A DNA stretch of 64,000 nucleotides from contig NC_087069.1 in assembly GCF_963678635.1 (NCBI RefSeq), positions 23,600,803 to 23,664,802 on the forward strand. Direction: 5' to 3'. A program made the position numbers and the translations under genes. How positions within the stretch are numbered: position 1 is the first letter of the stretch; every line of letters starts with the position of its first letter. The DNA is from Symsagittifera roscoffensis. Taxonomy: Eukaryota; Xenacoelomorpha; Acoela; Convolutidae. Positions 1-10,245 of the stretch are shown one piece after another. A model generated the notes under the pieces. That model worked only from the letters and a program-made list of their open reading frames with translations, did not search any database and had not been told where the DNA came from.

Positions 1-640
1 CAGCCACTGGATGAAGGGGGAAAAAACCCCCTTGGAAATGTTGCGTTCTGGCCTCCGAACTAAGCGGAGCCACAACTACTCTGGCAACACTGAAAACTAA
101 ATCGAGGCGACTTTAACTGAAACAAAAATTATTGCACCGGGAGATTTTGCAGGAAAATCAAGGGAAGAAGGAGAAATGACACTCATCTCAAACTTGTTTT
201 TATGTCTAGGACTTGAGAGACAGCGGACACTGCATAATCAGCACCCAGACTTGGATATGGAAACGTTCCAATACCCCAGATTTTTAGGCACTTATATAGA
301 TTTTTTCAAGAAGGAGCGAAATGAGACATACAAAAAGTAACAAATGTTGTCCAGGAATTAAAAGGAAGGGGGAGAGTTTGGTCAGAACTCAGTGGAATGG
401 TAGCCAGATGTAATTTGTGGACTCAGGAGCGAAAATGGTGAGAGACATATTTATTTTTAATATGCGGAATAGGGACGCAGAGAACGAGCGGTGCCGGGAA
501 AAAAAAACCCCGCAGGAAGACTGAAGATCTGAAGATCGCAACATCAAATGAAAAAGGAGACAAGTACGCTGAAACATTTAGAGGAAGTGTGAAGGCGGAT
601 CCAATCAGTAACATTCGTGGACCAAGGAGACGAGGAACCC
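1..640 (+). pseudogene. Gag N-terminal region of element G, decayed
   Basis: No long open frame survives. By position in front of the zinc knuckles this should be the matrix/capsid part of gag. About 601-640 encodes the start of an Arg/Gly-rich stretch, in the reading that matches the related patch in copy B near 34450. The remaining sequence gives only short scrambled frames, and I see no motif that fixes its identity. Confidence 0.4.
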
Positions 641-860
641 GGAGGTGACGGAGACCATACCAGAATTGGGAGAGTTTGAACTCCAGATCGGACATGCTAT
701 AACTGCGACCAGCCGAGCTTCACTCCAGATCACCGACAGCGATGCCCAGCAAGATAAGTCACATGCAATTTCTGCACAAAAATAGGGCATTTCGAGAAGA
801 CTTGCAGGGGAGAGACTGTTAGATAGGGGACAATCAATCGGAATTATCCAAGGCATGAGA
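641..860 (+). pseudogene. Gag nucleocapsid with tandem zinc knuckles (element G)
   Basis: In one frame a first knuckle starts CYNCDQPSF (695 on) and a second, C-x2-C-x4-H-x4-C, spans 764-805 (CNFCTKIGHFEKTC). Such knuckles bind the genomic RNA for packaging. A TAA falls between them near 752 and another stop follows the second, so no functional nucleocapsid is made. The first knuckle's linker to its last Cys is longer than the standard CCHC pattern. The block matches a stretch inserted in the integrase of copy B at 34450-34589. Confidence 0.75.
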
Positions 861-1395
861 TGTTTGAAGGAGAAGAGTCTCCCTCGGATGAAGTTGGTTC
901 GCAAAATGCTTCCAATTACGTAGGATTCGTGAAAAGAGAATACCGCAGAGCTTCCGTAGGTTTCGTGAAAATGGAACAACGCCGGTGGTCATCGGAGAGC
1001 TCCGATGATTATATGGTCATGGTGAGAAGACGTAAGAAGGAGACACAACTAAAGATTTCGGGGCCAAAGCTGAAAATCTACATTAATGGACACTCAATGA
1101 AAGTCTGGATTGACAACAGATCGCCACTTGAAACATGCTGACACTTGAAAACTTCAGAAAAACATAGGGAAGAACTGGAATCGACTTCAAACAGAACAAC
1201 ACGGAAGACGACGAACTTCGGGACTACAGTAGCAGTCGCATTAACTTTTTAGTAAAAATGGATGTGGAGTTAGCATCAAACAGACGGAAAACACGAGCAG
1301 AAATCAGAGTCATCGGAGTAACCAGACACTCAGTCGCCAGACGTGACCTCATGGGGAAACTGGGTCTACAACTCATGCAGGTAGATCCAAGGGAA
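860..1395 (+). pseudogene. Retropepsin-like aspartic protease of element G, inactive
   Basis: The frame from 860 runs into KIYINGHSMKVWID, the usual entry to a retropepsin active site, but the expected D-T/S-G-S is IDNRSP, so the Asp is kept and the following Thr/Ser-Gly is lost. The frame stops at 1139. The C-terminal half appears near 1300-1380 in another frame (VTRHSVARRDLMGKLGL), resembling the flap-to-GRD region. The enzyme would have processed the gag-pol polyprotein. Confidence 0.65.
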
Positions 1396-1419
1396 CAGTT
1401 ATGAGTATCCAAGGGGCGG

Positions 1420-2330
1420 AAAGCTCAAGCGGGAATGTGCAAACGGGAAAATGGAACAGGACATGGATCCCTGGCAACAAATTTTTTGTATGCTTTTTCC
1501 AAAAATTCTCACTAGAAAATATAGGAGTTATAAGGTCCAAGCCGAGTTTTTCCAAATTCTCGTACCGATGCACCAAAAAGGACGCTCCAATTCAAAGTGG
1601 ATAAAGCGATCGACACGCTACTGGCCCACGGACATGTAGAAAAACTGTGAGATTGTTCGGATTGATATTTTGTTTCGCTAATTGTAATTATCGTAAAAAT
1701 GGACGGCTTCGGGGAATCAGCGCTTCAATCAGGAGAACTTATTAAACTGGTGGATAAAAACAAATATCAGATGCCAAATATAAAAGAACTTGTAGATACA
1801 ATAGGACAAATTATTTCCGAGAGAAAGAAAGGGGGATTTGTATTTCACCATAATGGGTTTAAACTATGCGTACGGGCAACTACCACTCAAAAAAGAAACG
1901 AGCTTGAGTTGTAATTTCGCACGGTTCTGGACATGGTTTTACGGATCAACGTCGATGCCGTCTGAAGTCCAGCGGGTAATGGACTCAATTTTGAACGAAA
2001 CTCCTCATGCAAACGCTGTTACTGATGATATCTTGTCTCGAATATTTAATCGAGAAATCATATCATTGAAACTATCCAAATGTGAGATCGCGAACGAGAA
2101 TGCGGGTGGCTCGGTCACCGCATAACGGAATCGGGAAAAACACCTTTGAAACGAAAAGTGGCTCCGATCGACACACTATCGGCCCCAAAACTTGTAACGC
2201 AATTGAAATTATTTATGGGCTCAATCCACAGTCTTCATAAAAAGCTACGGGCAGCAGCAGAACTGCCAGCGCCACTAAGACCGCTCCTTAGCAAGAAAAA
2301 CGACTACAAATAGTTTGAGAGGCGCAAAAA
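1420..2330 (+). pseudogene. Reverse transcriptase of element G, frameshifted
   Basis: RT blocks occur in order. A fingers region lies at 1440-1640. DKNKYQMPNIKELVDTIGQI lies near 1755-1815. A palm strand reads GLNYAYGQLPL near 1845-1880 in the next frame. The catalytic loop near 2020-2040 reads AVTDDIL, where Gypsy RTs usually have F/Y-x-DD. KLSKCE follows near 2070, and 2105-2312 reads WLGHRITESGKTPLKRK onward before a TAG. At least three frameshifts separate the blocks, and the first catalytic Asp position is occupied by Gly-Leu-Asn. The family is recognisable but the enzyme is dead. Confidence 0.85.
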
Positions 2331-2790
2331 TTCGTTTCAAAATATGAATTTGGGGGTAGCAAACACCGTCAGTTAAAACATTTTGACATCCAAAGGATTT
2401 TGAATTTGTATGTGACGCGAGTCATAATGGTCTCAGAGCGGTTCTGGAAAAATTTGTTCAGAAATGTAGCGCCAATCTCATTCTTATCACGATTTCTAAA
2501 TGCAGCCGGATAAAAATACTCTACTAACGAGCTGGAAATCTTGGCAGTTGTGTGGGGTTGCCGAATACTTCAGAAATTATATCTTAAGAAGATCAATTAC
2601 CGTAATAACAGACCAAAAAGCTCTAAATTACCTACTCAAAAGGATTAATAAAAAAACTTGGCAAACAATAGAATAACACGATGGCTAAACAGACTAATTC
2701 CGTCCGATTTTGTCATAGAACACAAACCAGGCTCAAAGATCGGATTCGCAGATTATTTGTTGAGACACCCAAGCTAACCCCCAAAGACTA
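2331..2790 (+). pseudogene. RNase H domain of element G, decayed
   Basis: From 2398 the frame reads FEFVCDASHNGLRAVLE, the first catalytic strand of a Ty3/Gypsy RNase H. Near 2518-2570 comes STNELEILAVVWG with the second acidic residue. Near 2595-2640 comes a VITDQKALNYLLK-type strand, followed by the basic-to-EHKPG-like exit at about 2710-2740. Frameshifts break the domain. In a live element it removes the RNA template during reverse transcription. Confidence 0.8.
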
Positions 2791-3560
2791 TGAGTCTGTA
2801 AGATAACTTATTTACCGTCGCTAAACTGAACTCTATATTGAAATCCTTTAGTTTCAAGGTCAACTCTCAACCCCTTGGTAAGGAAATCGCATTAAAACAC
2901 AAGTTACTGGTTCTAATCAATCTGAACGGGACTCCTCCAATCAGAATCAAGAACGGGAAACATGAATGCGCATATCAACAATTCAGGGCGGAATGTCATG
3001 AATAAGAGAACTGACCAATGCGAATCGATCGATTTACATACCGCATACATCAACAAAATCCAAGGGATGTTCAAGGTGCGATATCGTTCTCATGAAGGAC
3101 GGCTCGTATAGCCTAAATTACATCAAATAGACAGTATGGATGGAAGCTCAGATTGTTTTTATCCAGTCAACGGAATCGATTCAAAACTGAATTGTCCAAC
3201 CAGACTAGATGATAATCTTGAGAGTGGCGATGAAATATCTGTTTCAAGTCCAAAAATTGAAGCCGTTAATAAAAATACACGTGATTCGGAAAATAATTCA
3301 GTACTGTTCATTCTCTCCAAACTTCCAGGTGAATTTTTCCCAACTATATACCATAGTCAATGAGTCATGTCATTTATTCCACGTGATTGTATAAATAGTA
3401 GGAAGTCTACAGCTTTACTTGAACTTTTTAAGTTGGAATTGATCGCTTCAGACACACCTGCCAATATTAACTTACATAAAGTCAAAGAATATAATGTTTG
3501 TTTTCTTTTATAAAAGAAGACAAACCTGAAGGAGGAGCTGATGAAGGTGGGAAAGAGTTG
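2791..3560 (+). other. RNase H-integrase linker of element G
   Basis: This stretch separates RNase H from the integrase zinc region. It holds one open frame at 3136-3363 (75 codons, acidic, Ser/Asn-rich, with no motif I recognise), probably the polyprotein tether. I see no other feature. Confidence 0.4.
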
Positions 3561-4310
3561 GGCTCAATACTCCAATGATCTCTCACACAAGGAAGAATGT
3601 GATTGGTAAGACGGACGCCTTTTCGTTCCTCTACCACTCTTAGTACCATTCGAGGTGCGAATTCACTTCTACCACCATAGAAAGCAAAACATGTTCGAGG
3701 CGGCGGGGGATATGTGGTATCCTTACATGTACCGTAGTGTGGTGCCGACGTAGACGTACTGTCAACAGCGCACGGATGCGGGTAGGAACTTTAAAACGTG
3801 GCTAACCAAGGGGGATGTCGTGAAGATTCCAAACCAAGGAAACCAATTTTATGTTTGCAGTTGCACTACTGGGTCCCCATAAACTATTTAAATGAACAGA
3901 AAAAATATGACTTGGTCGCGCGGACCATTTTTCAAGTTAGCCATCGGCTATGTTTACTACCACCAACACGTTAGATAAAGTACGAATTTTTTTGGATAAG
4001 TATATCTACCAACACGGAGTACCTCTAAGAATTCACGTAGAACAAGGGTCATCTTTTACGTCCAAAAGTTTAAAAGCTTCTGTAAAAGCGAAGACGTCGA
4101 GCTAATAGACTCCCCAGTGAAAAAACACCGCAGCACAGCTTTTCTGGATAGAAATATAGATAGCCTCAAAAACTTCGTGCTCACCTATGCAACCAATGAG
4201 GAGCATAAAACTTTAGAGTGTATGATTGATAAAGCGTTAAGCGCGTTAAGCAAAACATATTTAAAATTGAGAACATATCACAAAACAGGGACCCGGGGGA
4301 ACGGAAGCGA
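3560..4310 (+). pseudogene. Integrase of element G, catalytic residues lost
   Basis: The zinc-binding front is recognisable at about 3640-3830: HFYHHRKQNMFEAAGDMWYP, then FKTWLTKGDVVKIP. The catalytic core follows at about 3860-4290, in other frames. The block where the first Asp is expected reads LHYWVPINYL. The second catalytic block reads HVEQGSSFTSK, and the third reads HRSTAFLDRNI. So all three acidic positions of the D,D-35-E triad look substituted (inferred from family knowledge of D-Y-W-G-P, DQG and ER). The frame from 4117 stays open for 81 codons. The C-terminal part is displaced beyond the Copia insertion. Confidence 0.75.
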
Positions 4311-4399
4311 GAATGTAATCAGTTATGTTGGAACAGACATTGCGGAGATTTACAGTAAATGAGAATCAACCTCACATAATCTATTCAACCAGAAACCCA

Positions 4400-5340
4400 G
4401 TAGATGGTTTTATATGGAAAACAGGAATTAAACTCATAAAGGAAGAGGTAGTTTTAGGTCTGCGAAAGGAAAAAACTGTTCACCAAGGAGGAATTTTTAG
4501 ATGCGGATCATGGGATCATTCATCAAAACAAATGATGGGATGAAGATAGCAAATGCGAGAAGAGGAGAACAGACATACCGAGGAAAATCACGATATCATC
4601 GGAGGTTTTATCAGTCTTTTCAGACGACTCCGCAAAGTACGGACAAAAGGGAGAGCTTTGAAGAGGAGGAGGACCGGGAGTCAAGTTTTGGGCATATTGA
4701 TAAGTCTTTTGAGACGTCATCATGCTATTACGCAGAAGAATTGGAGATGGCAGAGAGCAGAGGAGAGGAGAAAAAGTAAAATTGAACTCGAGATAATTGT
4801 AGAGCAGAGGCGACAAGATCAAATAAGTCATTGAAAAAATGGATGGGGGTTGTGCAAAAATTTACAGGAGAAAAATGGAAACATTTGTAGGAAAGAAAAG
4901 TTGAGACAGAGCGCAAGTTTGACCTTGGAAGAGGAGGAGTGATCCAAGCTGAATTTTCGGGGTTATTACGAATTAGGGAAGTGTTATAAAATTGAAATTG
5001 AAAGCTTTTATAATGATATTCCACTATAACTTGGAATAAAAGCGGTTGAAAAGTTAAAAAAGACACTAGATTTCCCAAACAACCTGATGTGGACCACAGA
5101 AAAAAAAGTTCTAAGCTAACCAGACACAGTGTGAGACATCGAATATGGAGAGTGAAAATGGATCGACAAAGCTGTATATGGAACAACGATTTACCAAAGC
5201 AGGAAAGATAAAATTGTTGGAAATTATTTGTAATGAGGATATTGAAAAACAAAAAGAAAAGGTTCATAGAAGATTCAGGGATGAAAAAAATTACAGATGA
5301 AATAATTGAAAGCATAATTGCAAACTGCACCAATCTAATG
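4400..5340 (+). pseudogene. Possible Copia gag/protease remnant
   Basis: Near 4490-4530 one frame reads GGIFRCGSWDHSSK, which resembles the start of a Copia gag zinc knuckle without its last Cys. The rest (4550-5340) is rich in Glu, Arg and Lys codons with frequent stops, and no protease DSG-type motif was found. The frame 4501-4779 is open for 92 codons but is low-complexity and charged. Identity rests mainly on position upstream of the Copia integrase. Confidence 0.35.
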
Positions 5341-6150
5341 ATGTCGGTGAAGTAGCTTATACCAAAAAATCTTTGACTCCTAAAAGTAAAATTTTCAACG
5401 AATCGGTGGTAATCGACCTTGCAGATTAGACAGACCTTAAAACAAATAATTAAGTTGCACTTTTGCACACGATAGATAAATTTCCGCAATTTTCAGTTGT
5501 AACTGGTGTAGAATCTAAGAAACTAGCCATAATCATGGAGATAATTTTAATTGGTTGGCTTGTCCGATTCGGCACATTTTATGTTTTCTACACGATTTGG
5601 TAGGGGAATTCAACAATGAACTGATTTGGCTACTATTTTCAACGTTTGGATGTCTTGTTGAAATGACAGCCATTAATGCACCCTACTTCAATGGTAAGTG
5701 GATTGACGTAATTGAGTCATCAAAGGAATGCTGACAAAGCTGACAACGGAAATTTTCGAGAGTTTTCATTAGAAGCCACCATTGCACATTCCGGATTTGC
5801 AAAAAATTCAATGTTGGATTGGATAAAGTGTAGGGGGTAAGACGAAAACTTACAATCCGTTTTTGGCAATGCCAGTGAGATTCACTTTAAAGTCTGAGGA
5901 CATTTTCTTAGAGTGCAAATATCTGGAGAAGTTTTTATCAAAGTCGAAAATGAAAAAGAAAAAAGTTTTAAAGTAAAGGGGCATTCGACACGTTAATCGA
6001 GTTAGTAATTAGATTATATACCATCGAAAAATTCTGGAGAAAAGTTATTGGATGGGACCAGTGATGATCAGTGCGCTGGATAAAGGGATTTTCATTAGTA
6101 GGCATGGTAAATGTTTAATTCATGTTCTCTATGCGAGAGAGAAACCACCA
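5340..6150 (+). pseudogene. Copia-type integrase of element P, decayed
   Basis: Blocks include IFNESVVIDLAD near 5390-5431 (first catalytic Asp region), FSVVTGVESKKLAIIMEIIL near 5490-5550, then FNNELIWLLFSTFG and VEMTAINAPYFNGK near 5610-5700. These match the core of Ty1/Copia integrases. The GGEF motif before FNNEL is destroyed by a frameshift/stop, and NGK is followed by Trp-Ile-Asp rather than the usual V-E-R. Near 5730-5820 the reading SLEATIAHSGFAKNSMLD continues the core. Multiple stops make it a pseudogene. Confidence 0.75.
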
Positions 6151-7860
6151 AGAGATTGATATAATGATCGGGACGAAGATGTAGAAAGCTGGTGTCATAG
6201 TGAGGAATGAGACCTAAATTACAAAGAGACCTAAGCAGAGACATCATTATAAAGTAAACGGAGGACAGTGTGATATGTGGTGAATGAATTGGAAATACGT
6301 TTCGCGAGAAAGAAATGTTTTACTGGGAAAACTTTTTCCTGTCATCGAAGAACACGTTGACAGGAAGAAATGGAATCAGTCAGCCAAACAGACTGCGGCA
6401 AATTGGTGGGATGACGAGCAAAGGAACTCAACCGGAACGAAAACTAAATTCGTTCAATTGCAAAGCAAACATTAACAAAATTCAAGGCCAAATTTGATAA
6501 ATAAATTGACGAAGAAACCCAAACTGAGATGAGTCACGGAAATTTGAAGAAAGATCAAATCGCATTCGAAAGTCGGCTTAAAATTGGATGGAACTAAATT
6601 TGAAGGAAGTAAAATTAGTGGCTAGTAGTTAACAAACAAACAAAGTTTGTGGGTTACGTTCGCGTTTTTTGGAGGGATTTACCGAATTTATAGTGATTTA
6701 CCGAGCGAGGTGACAGTGAGTGAAAAGGAGATCGAAAATGGAACAAAAGAGTTACTATAAGACAGAAATGAAGGAAGAACAGGAACGGACGGAAGCAGAA
6801 AGAGAAACGGAGAAGAGACGGTGATAGCAAGATGTAGGTATGTGTTTACCGTAACGTCACCACCAATAAATGGAGACTGCGGAAGTTTTCAAGATTATGA
6901 ACCAAACAAAGGAATTTAGGGCGATCGCAAATAGCCATTATGGAGACAGATATAAGTTGAGATAGAACTGCAGGGTGCGGCAAAGCAAACACTTCAGGAG
7001 AAGGAACAAAAGACAGCAGGAGAGCTGGAAAGATGAAAATAGTCTGATTTGTTTAATTGAATCCATAGAGGTGAATCGGGAAATCCAGAGGTGGAGCGGT
7101 TTAGATATGAAGGAAATCTGTTTCAAATCAATTTGAAGAGAGCTATACACCAAGAAAATCGAACTTATGCAAAAATCAAGAGAAATCAGAATAAAAAAGA
7201 AACAAAGGGAGAATGATGCGAGGAGGAGGGACAGAAGATTAGTGACAGCACGCCCCAACAGGATCAGAACGGACCCTTAGCGAACAATTAATGGCAGGTT
7301 TTAAAAAAGAAGTCAAGATATGTGAAACTGAAGAGGAAGAAACGGATGACAGAGAGACGAATAGCTGGAAGATGGAGAATGAAGGAACGGAAACCACTGA
7401 AAAAGAAGTAAGTGGGAGGAGTACAGCAGAACTAAGCACAACAAACACAATGATCTCACATGATGAAGACAATGAAAAATCAAGAGAATAAATGGGCAAA
7501 CAAAGAATGAATATCGAAGAGAAATGGCACCGAAGCGAGACGTTGTCGACCCAACTAAGAGCGACAAATTTTGAGACACAAGAAGCCCGACAACTGGAAT
7601 GGAAACCATAAGGCGGATGGACCTCCAATTAATCTCTAATTCCCGCCCTGGTAAATGTCAATGACACGTCAGTAACAGTGACGAATAAAGAAAGACCCAA
7701 ACTGTGAAACAAATCGATGACTAGATTTGAAAAACTAATACTTTTGTCACTGCTGAACCTGATCCATCAGACAGAAGTGATGGGAGTACCAAAATGGAAG
7801 GATAATCAAGGAATTTTCTTAATGTCTCGTTGAGAGGAGCTGGAGGGATGGAACCTGTTA
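6151..7860 (+). other. Integrase-to-RT linker of element P, no clear domain
   Basis: This 1.7-kb stretch is purine-rich on the + strand and full of Glu/Lys/Arg codons and stops. It includes an open frame at 6284-6475 and one at 7291-7491 (66 codons, acidic). Copia polyproteins have a long charged linker here, which fits. I see no repeat, no RNA gene and no recognisable domain. Confidence 0.35.
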
Positions 7861-7869
7861 AAAGGGGTC

Positions 7870-8290
7870 GAGTAGTTGAACAATCATGTTGCTGGAGATC
7901 TGGGGAAACGGATTCTGAGGACCAGATGGACTGACACTTGGAAAGTGGCTACTGATGGTACAAAAAAACCTAGCTTGAGATTAACTCTGCTAGGAGACCA
8001 AGAAGACAAGTGTCTGTTACTAAAGAAGTTTGCTGCAACTGCATCAGAAGCGACCTGCTGTTTTGCGTACTGAATCATCAAGTCGCTCAGATGGGAACCA
8101 GTGATGATTGCCATCAAAAAGTTCTTTCTCTAATCAGGAAAAATTTAACACGACGTGTATAAACAACCACCAATCGAGGCGAAGATACCAGAAACTCAAG
8201 GTGGGAAACTGCTCGTGGCACATGGAATTAGCGATGCAGCTCACGAATGTTCTCAAACAATGGTTAATCACTTAAACATGCAACAAATTT
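7870..8290 (+). pseudogene. Copia-type reverse transcriptase, N-terminal half
   Basis: From about 7876 the frame gives LGKRILRTRWTDTWKV, then SLRLTLLGDQEDK, the hallmark entry of Copia RTs (TRWVxTWK, then K-x-R-L-V-x-G-x-x-x). A frameshifted continuation at about 8080-8260 gives SLRWEPVMIAIKKFFL, HDVYKQPPIEAKIP and SDAAHE. The Asp of the first catalytic block (usually M-D-V-K-x-A-F-L) is replaced by Ala in MIAIKKFF. The YVDD loop is not visible, because degenerate repeats occupy the sequence just after. Confidence 0.75.
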
Positions 8291-8308
8291 ACAAATGCAT
8301 ACCACATG

Positions 8309-8391
8309 ACTTACTATTTTACTCGTAATCCGAAAATTTTACTCGTAATTTCACTCACTATTTTACTCACTATTTTACTCGTAATCCGCTA
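8309..8391 (+). repeat. Degenerate tandem repeat in the Copia RT gene
   Basis: Units built on ACTATTTTACTCGTAAT recur about four times with changes. The repeat lies where the RT catalytic loop would be expected, so slippage or an insertion has damaged the gene further. Confidence 0.75.
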
Positions 8392-8439
8392 AGGAGCAGT
8401 GTATCGGACTATTAATTCATCATGTAGACAAGATTCTCG

Positions 8440-8840
8440 CCGGAGGCACAACCGAATTCGAGAATGGGGTGCATTGAACATTAGAATATTTGCAATTGAG
8501 CACAATTAAAATACAGAACTTCGATTTCATAGGGCTTAGTGTGGCAAACGTATTGCGACCACATAAAAGTTCAGCCAAATTTGCGCGATGTGATGTTCAT
8601 CCAGGAGTTTGGCGATATGCCAGCAGCAGACATTTAAATGGCCATAGGAGATTGCATGGTTGCAATGGCGAGGTCATTAATCGGGAAGCTGGAATGGATG
8701 AAAAATTTAATCAGCCCAGATTTATCCAAAAGGCTTAATGAAGCTCTTAGCTTGACGAATACGAGACCAACGTGGGGTTGATAAGAGTATTGAACAACGT
8801 AGTTCGACTCTACAAAAAGCGGCCAATTCATCATTGAAGT
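8440..8840 (+). pseudogene. Copia-type RT C-terminal part
   Basis: The frame starting near 8490 reads FDFIGLSVANVLRPHKSSAK, typical of the post-catalytic region of Copia RT. A frameshifted frame near 8640-8750 gives GKLEWMKNLISPDLS and RLNEAL, the family's conserved G-x-L-x-W/Y...PD block. The element ends soon after, around 8850-8930, without an RNase H. Confidence 0.7.
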
Positions 8841-8951
8841 TTGAAATATTTACCTGAATTTTGCAGATCGAGTTTCACGGAGATGAGATTCGAAAACATC
8901 AATTAACAATGAACCAAATAGGAATTATACGAGAGAAAGAGTCGGAAAAAG

Positions 8952-9416
8952 GTGGCAACAAGTCGAGGGCAGACAAAGACGATAGGAAGACTTCATAGCA
9001 ACATCTTTCAATCAGATATATACGCGGCCAGACTCACAAGCGAGGAATGTGTTTACCGGAAGACGATAGTGGTAGAAGTGGGTGTACGGTATAGATTCGA
9101 GAGTGGAAAATTTCTACTCTACTATGAGTGGAAAGGTCCTTTCCATGCTTTTTTCCATGCTACGATGAGTAGAAAAGTAAAACATGGAGTACTGCATGAT
9201 GCAATGCTAAGGCAGATTGACATAACGTCTCACTACTCAATCAAGGTGGTGAGCTTGTATGCACCGGTGGCATATTTGGACAAAAAAGCATATTTGGACG
9301 AGAATTACGATTATGGCGAGTTAACACCGAACGAGCATGAGCAAAGGTCATCGGACCAATCAGGGAAAGACAATATGTGGCACGACAAGGGAAGCAAGGT
9401 AGAAGGAACATTGTAA
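8952..9416 (+). CDS. Displaced pol C-terminal segment, probably of element G
   Basis: This is a 154-codon open frame, the longest uninterrupted frame in the left 9.9 kb. About residues 45-70 (VGVRYRFESGKFLLYYEWKG then PF) look like the beta-rich C-terminal SH3-like/GPF module of Gypsy integrases: aromatic-rich and ending in a G-P-F. The tail is acidic (ENYDYGELTPNEHEQ). It sits directly after the Copia remnant, so I infer it is the end of the interrupted Gypsy pol. An independent gene is possible but there is no sign of a promoter or splice sites. Confidence 0.5.
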   Translation: MATSRGQTKTIGRLHSNIFQSDIYAARLTSEECVYRKTIVVEVGVRYRFESGKFLLYYEWKGPFHAFFHATMSRKVKHGVLHDAMLRQIDITSHYSIKVVSLYAPVAYLDKKAYLDENYDYGELTPNEHEQRSSDQSGKDNMWHDKGSKVEGTL

Positions 9417-9419
9417 AGA

Positions 9420-9780
9420 GAGGGAATTTTGCAATCTGAAAAAGAACAAACTGTGATTAAGAAAAGAAAGAAATTAAAATTTTCTTATTTTTGACTGATG
9501 TTAAAATCGGTGATAGATGCACTATGTTAACAAGTTATTGGTTCGAAATCTATGAAATGTTGTAAAGAGTGGATTTAAAATTGGTTGTCTCTATTTGTAC
9601 ACCGGGGAATGTGTGATTTGAGTTGTACGTTTCAGTACAAAATGTCATGATGTTTTTGCGCATGTGACGTCACAAAGCTAATCTAAAATAGGATAAAAGC
9701 TAAAAGAAGAGAGGCTCTTACACAAATGAACCAATTCGAACCCAGTTGTTTTACTCTTAAAGGAGCTCTTCAACTGAACT
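9420..9780 (+). promoter_or_regulatory. LTR-like region with CRE palindrome and TATA-like box
   Basis: Downstream of the presumed pol end lies non-coding sequence with a perfect TGACGTCA (CRE/ATF-type site) at 9665-9672 and a GGATAAAAGC TATA-like box about 25 bp later, followed by sequence that could be a transcript start. This is the arrangement of an LTR U3/R region, so it may be the 3' LTR of element G. It could equally be the promoter of a host gene, since the receptor exon begins soon after. No second copy is in the window to confirm an LTR. Confidence 0.4.
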
Positions 9781-9948
9781 TGCGCCAAACTACTACGGAA
9801 CGCATAAAACATCTCGAACGTTGTTTGCTTGGCTAGAGATATTGTTTTTCCAGGTGTTACTTTAAAGTTCTTAATTTACTACTTGCTCAGGAACCACAAA
9901 CTTTAACCACTTAAGACATCTAAGTTTGTTATCTGGTGCCTAATATAG
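9781..9948 (+). other. Sequence upstream of the receptor exon; possible decayed exon
   Basis: Near 9847 a TTTTTCCAG|G acceptor-like site precedes a frame giving LKFLIYYLLRNHKL, which resembles the first intracellular loop of a GPCR after TM1, but it stops soon after. The sequence CTAATATAG at 9940-9948 is a plausible acceptor directly before the TM3 exon. Both readings are weak; the first loop-like match could be chance. Confidence 0.3.
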
Positions 9949-10245
9949 TTCCTTGAGTTCAGCTTTGGATCTCATACAACGCCAGAAAAAAAAACTCAGT
10001 TGAGCTCTTTAGTTGATATGATTATTCACTTGAGATATTTTCTGGATTTGTCATCTTATTGGAGTCAAATGGTCCTGACATTGGCTCTTGCAATTGAGCG
10101 ATACATCATCATCGTTCGAGCTCATGACTCTGCTATTCTTCTATCTAAGCGAAGACGTGTTCTTTTCTACTCCTTGACTATTTTCACGTGCTGTCTGATT
10201 CCTCTCCTTGGAACTATTGACAATTTAATCAATCTGGACACGGGC
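9949..10245 (+). CDS. GPCR exon block with TM3 and TM4 (class A receptor)
   Basis: The frame 9949-10245 encodes a class A GPCR segment. SYWSQMVLTLALAIERYIII is the end of TM3 with ERY in the DRY position. A basic second intracellular loop (LLSKRRR) follows, then TM4 (VLFYSLTIFTCCLIPLLG) and the start of the second extracellular loop. An upstream in-frame TAG at 9946-9948 lies at an acceptor-like AG, so the exon probably starts at 9949. Coding then runs into a MITE at 10246. TM1-TM2 were not found. The likely partner exon is 52 kb downstream. Ligand class cannot be told; the closest general type is a peptide-receptor-like GPCR. Confidence 0.7.

Larger units (their letters stand above)
1..4370 (+). 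mobile_element. Decayed Ty3/Gypsy retroelement, main part (element G)
   Basis: Successive + strand blocks in different frames read as gag zinc knuckles, retropepsin, reverse transcriptase, RNase H and integrase, the Ty3/Gypsy order. Every domain carries stops and frameshifts, so the copy is dead. No 5' LTR or gag start is visible, so the element either begins before the window or is truncated. The integrase runs out near 4300 and Copia-type sequence follows; a block read as this element's tail reappears near 8950. The + strand is purine-rich here, unlike the large elements further right. Confidence 0.85.
4380..8900 (+). mobile_element. Decayed Ty1/Copia fragment (element P) inside element G
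   Basis: Between the two parts of the Gypsy element, + strand pieces read in Copia order: a possible gag zinc-knuckle remnant, integrase (5340-6150), a long linker, then RT and RNase H-proximal sequence (7870-8830). Integrase before RT is the Ty1/Copia arrangement and rules out Gypsy. No LTRs were recognised and gag is almost absent, so the fragment is truncated. Boundaries are inferred from where Gypsy similarity stops and restarts and may be off by 100 bp or more. Confidence 0.7.

Noticed and set aside
4728-5489. 253-codon - strand open frame
   Set aside because: It lies antisense to decayed Copia sequence, is Phe/Leu/Ser-rich as expected from the reverse of a purine-rich strand, has no motif, and overlaps clear Copia integrase blocks on the + strand.
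7239-7628. 129-codon - strand open frame rich in Ser/Leu/Val
   Set aside because: It is the antisense shadow of the Glu/Lys-rich Copia linker; composition alone explains the open frame.
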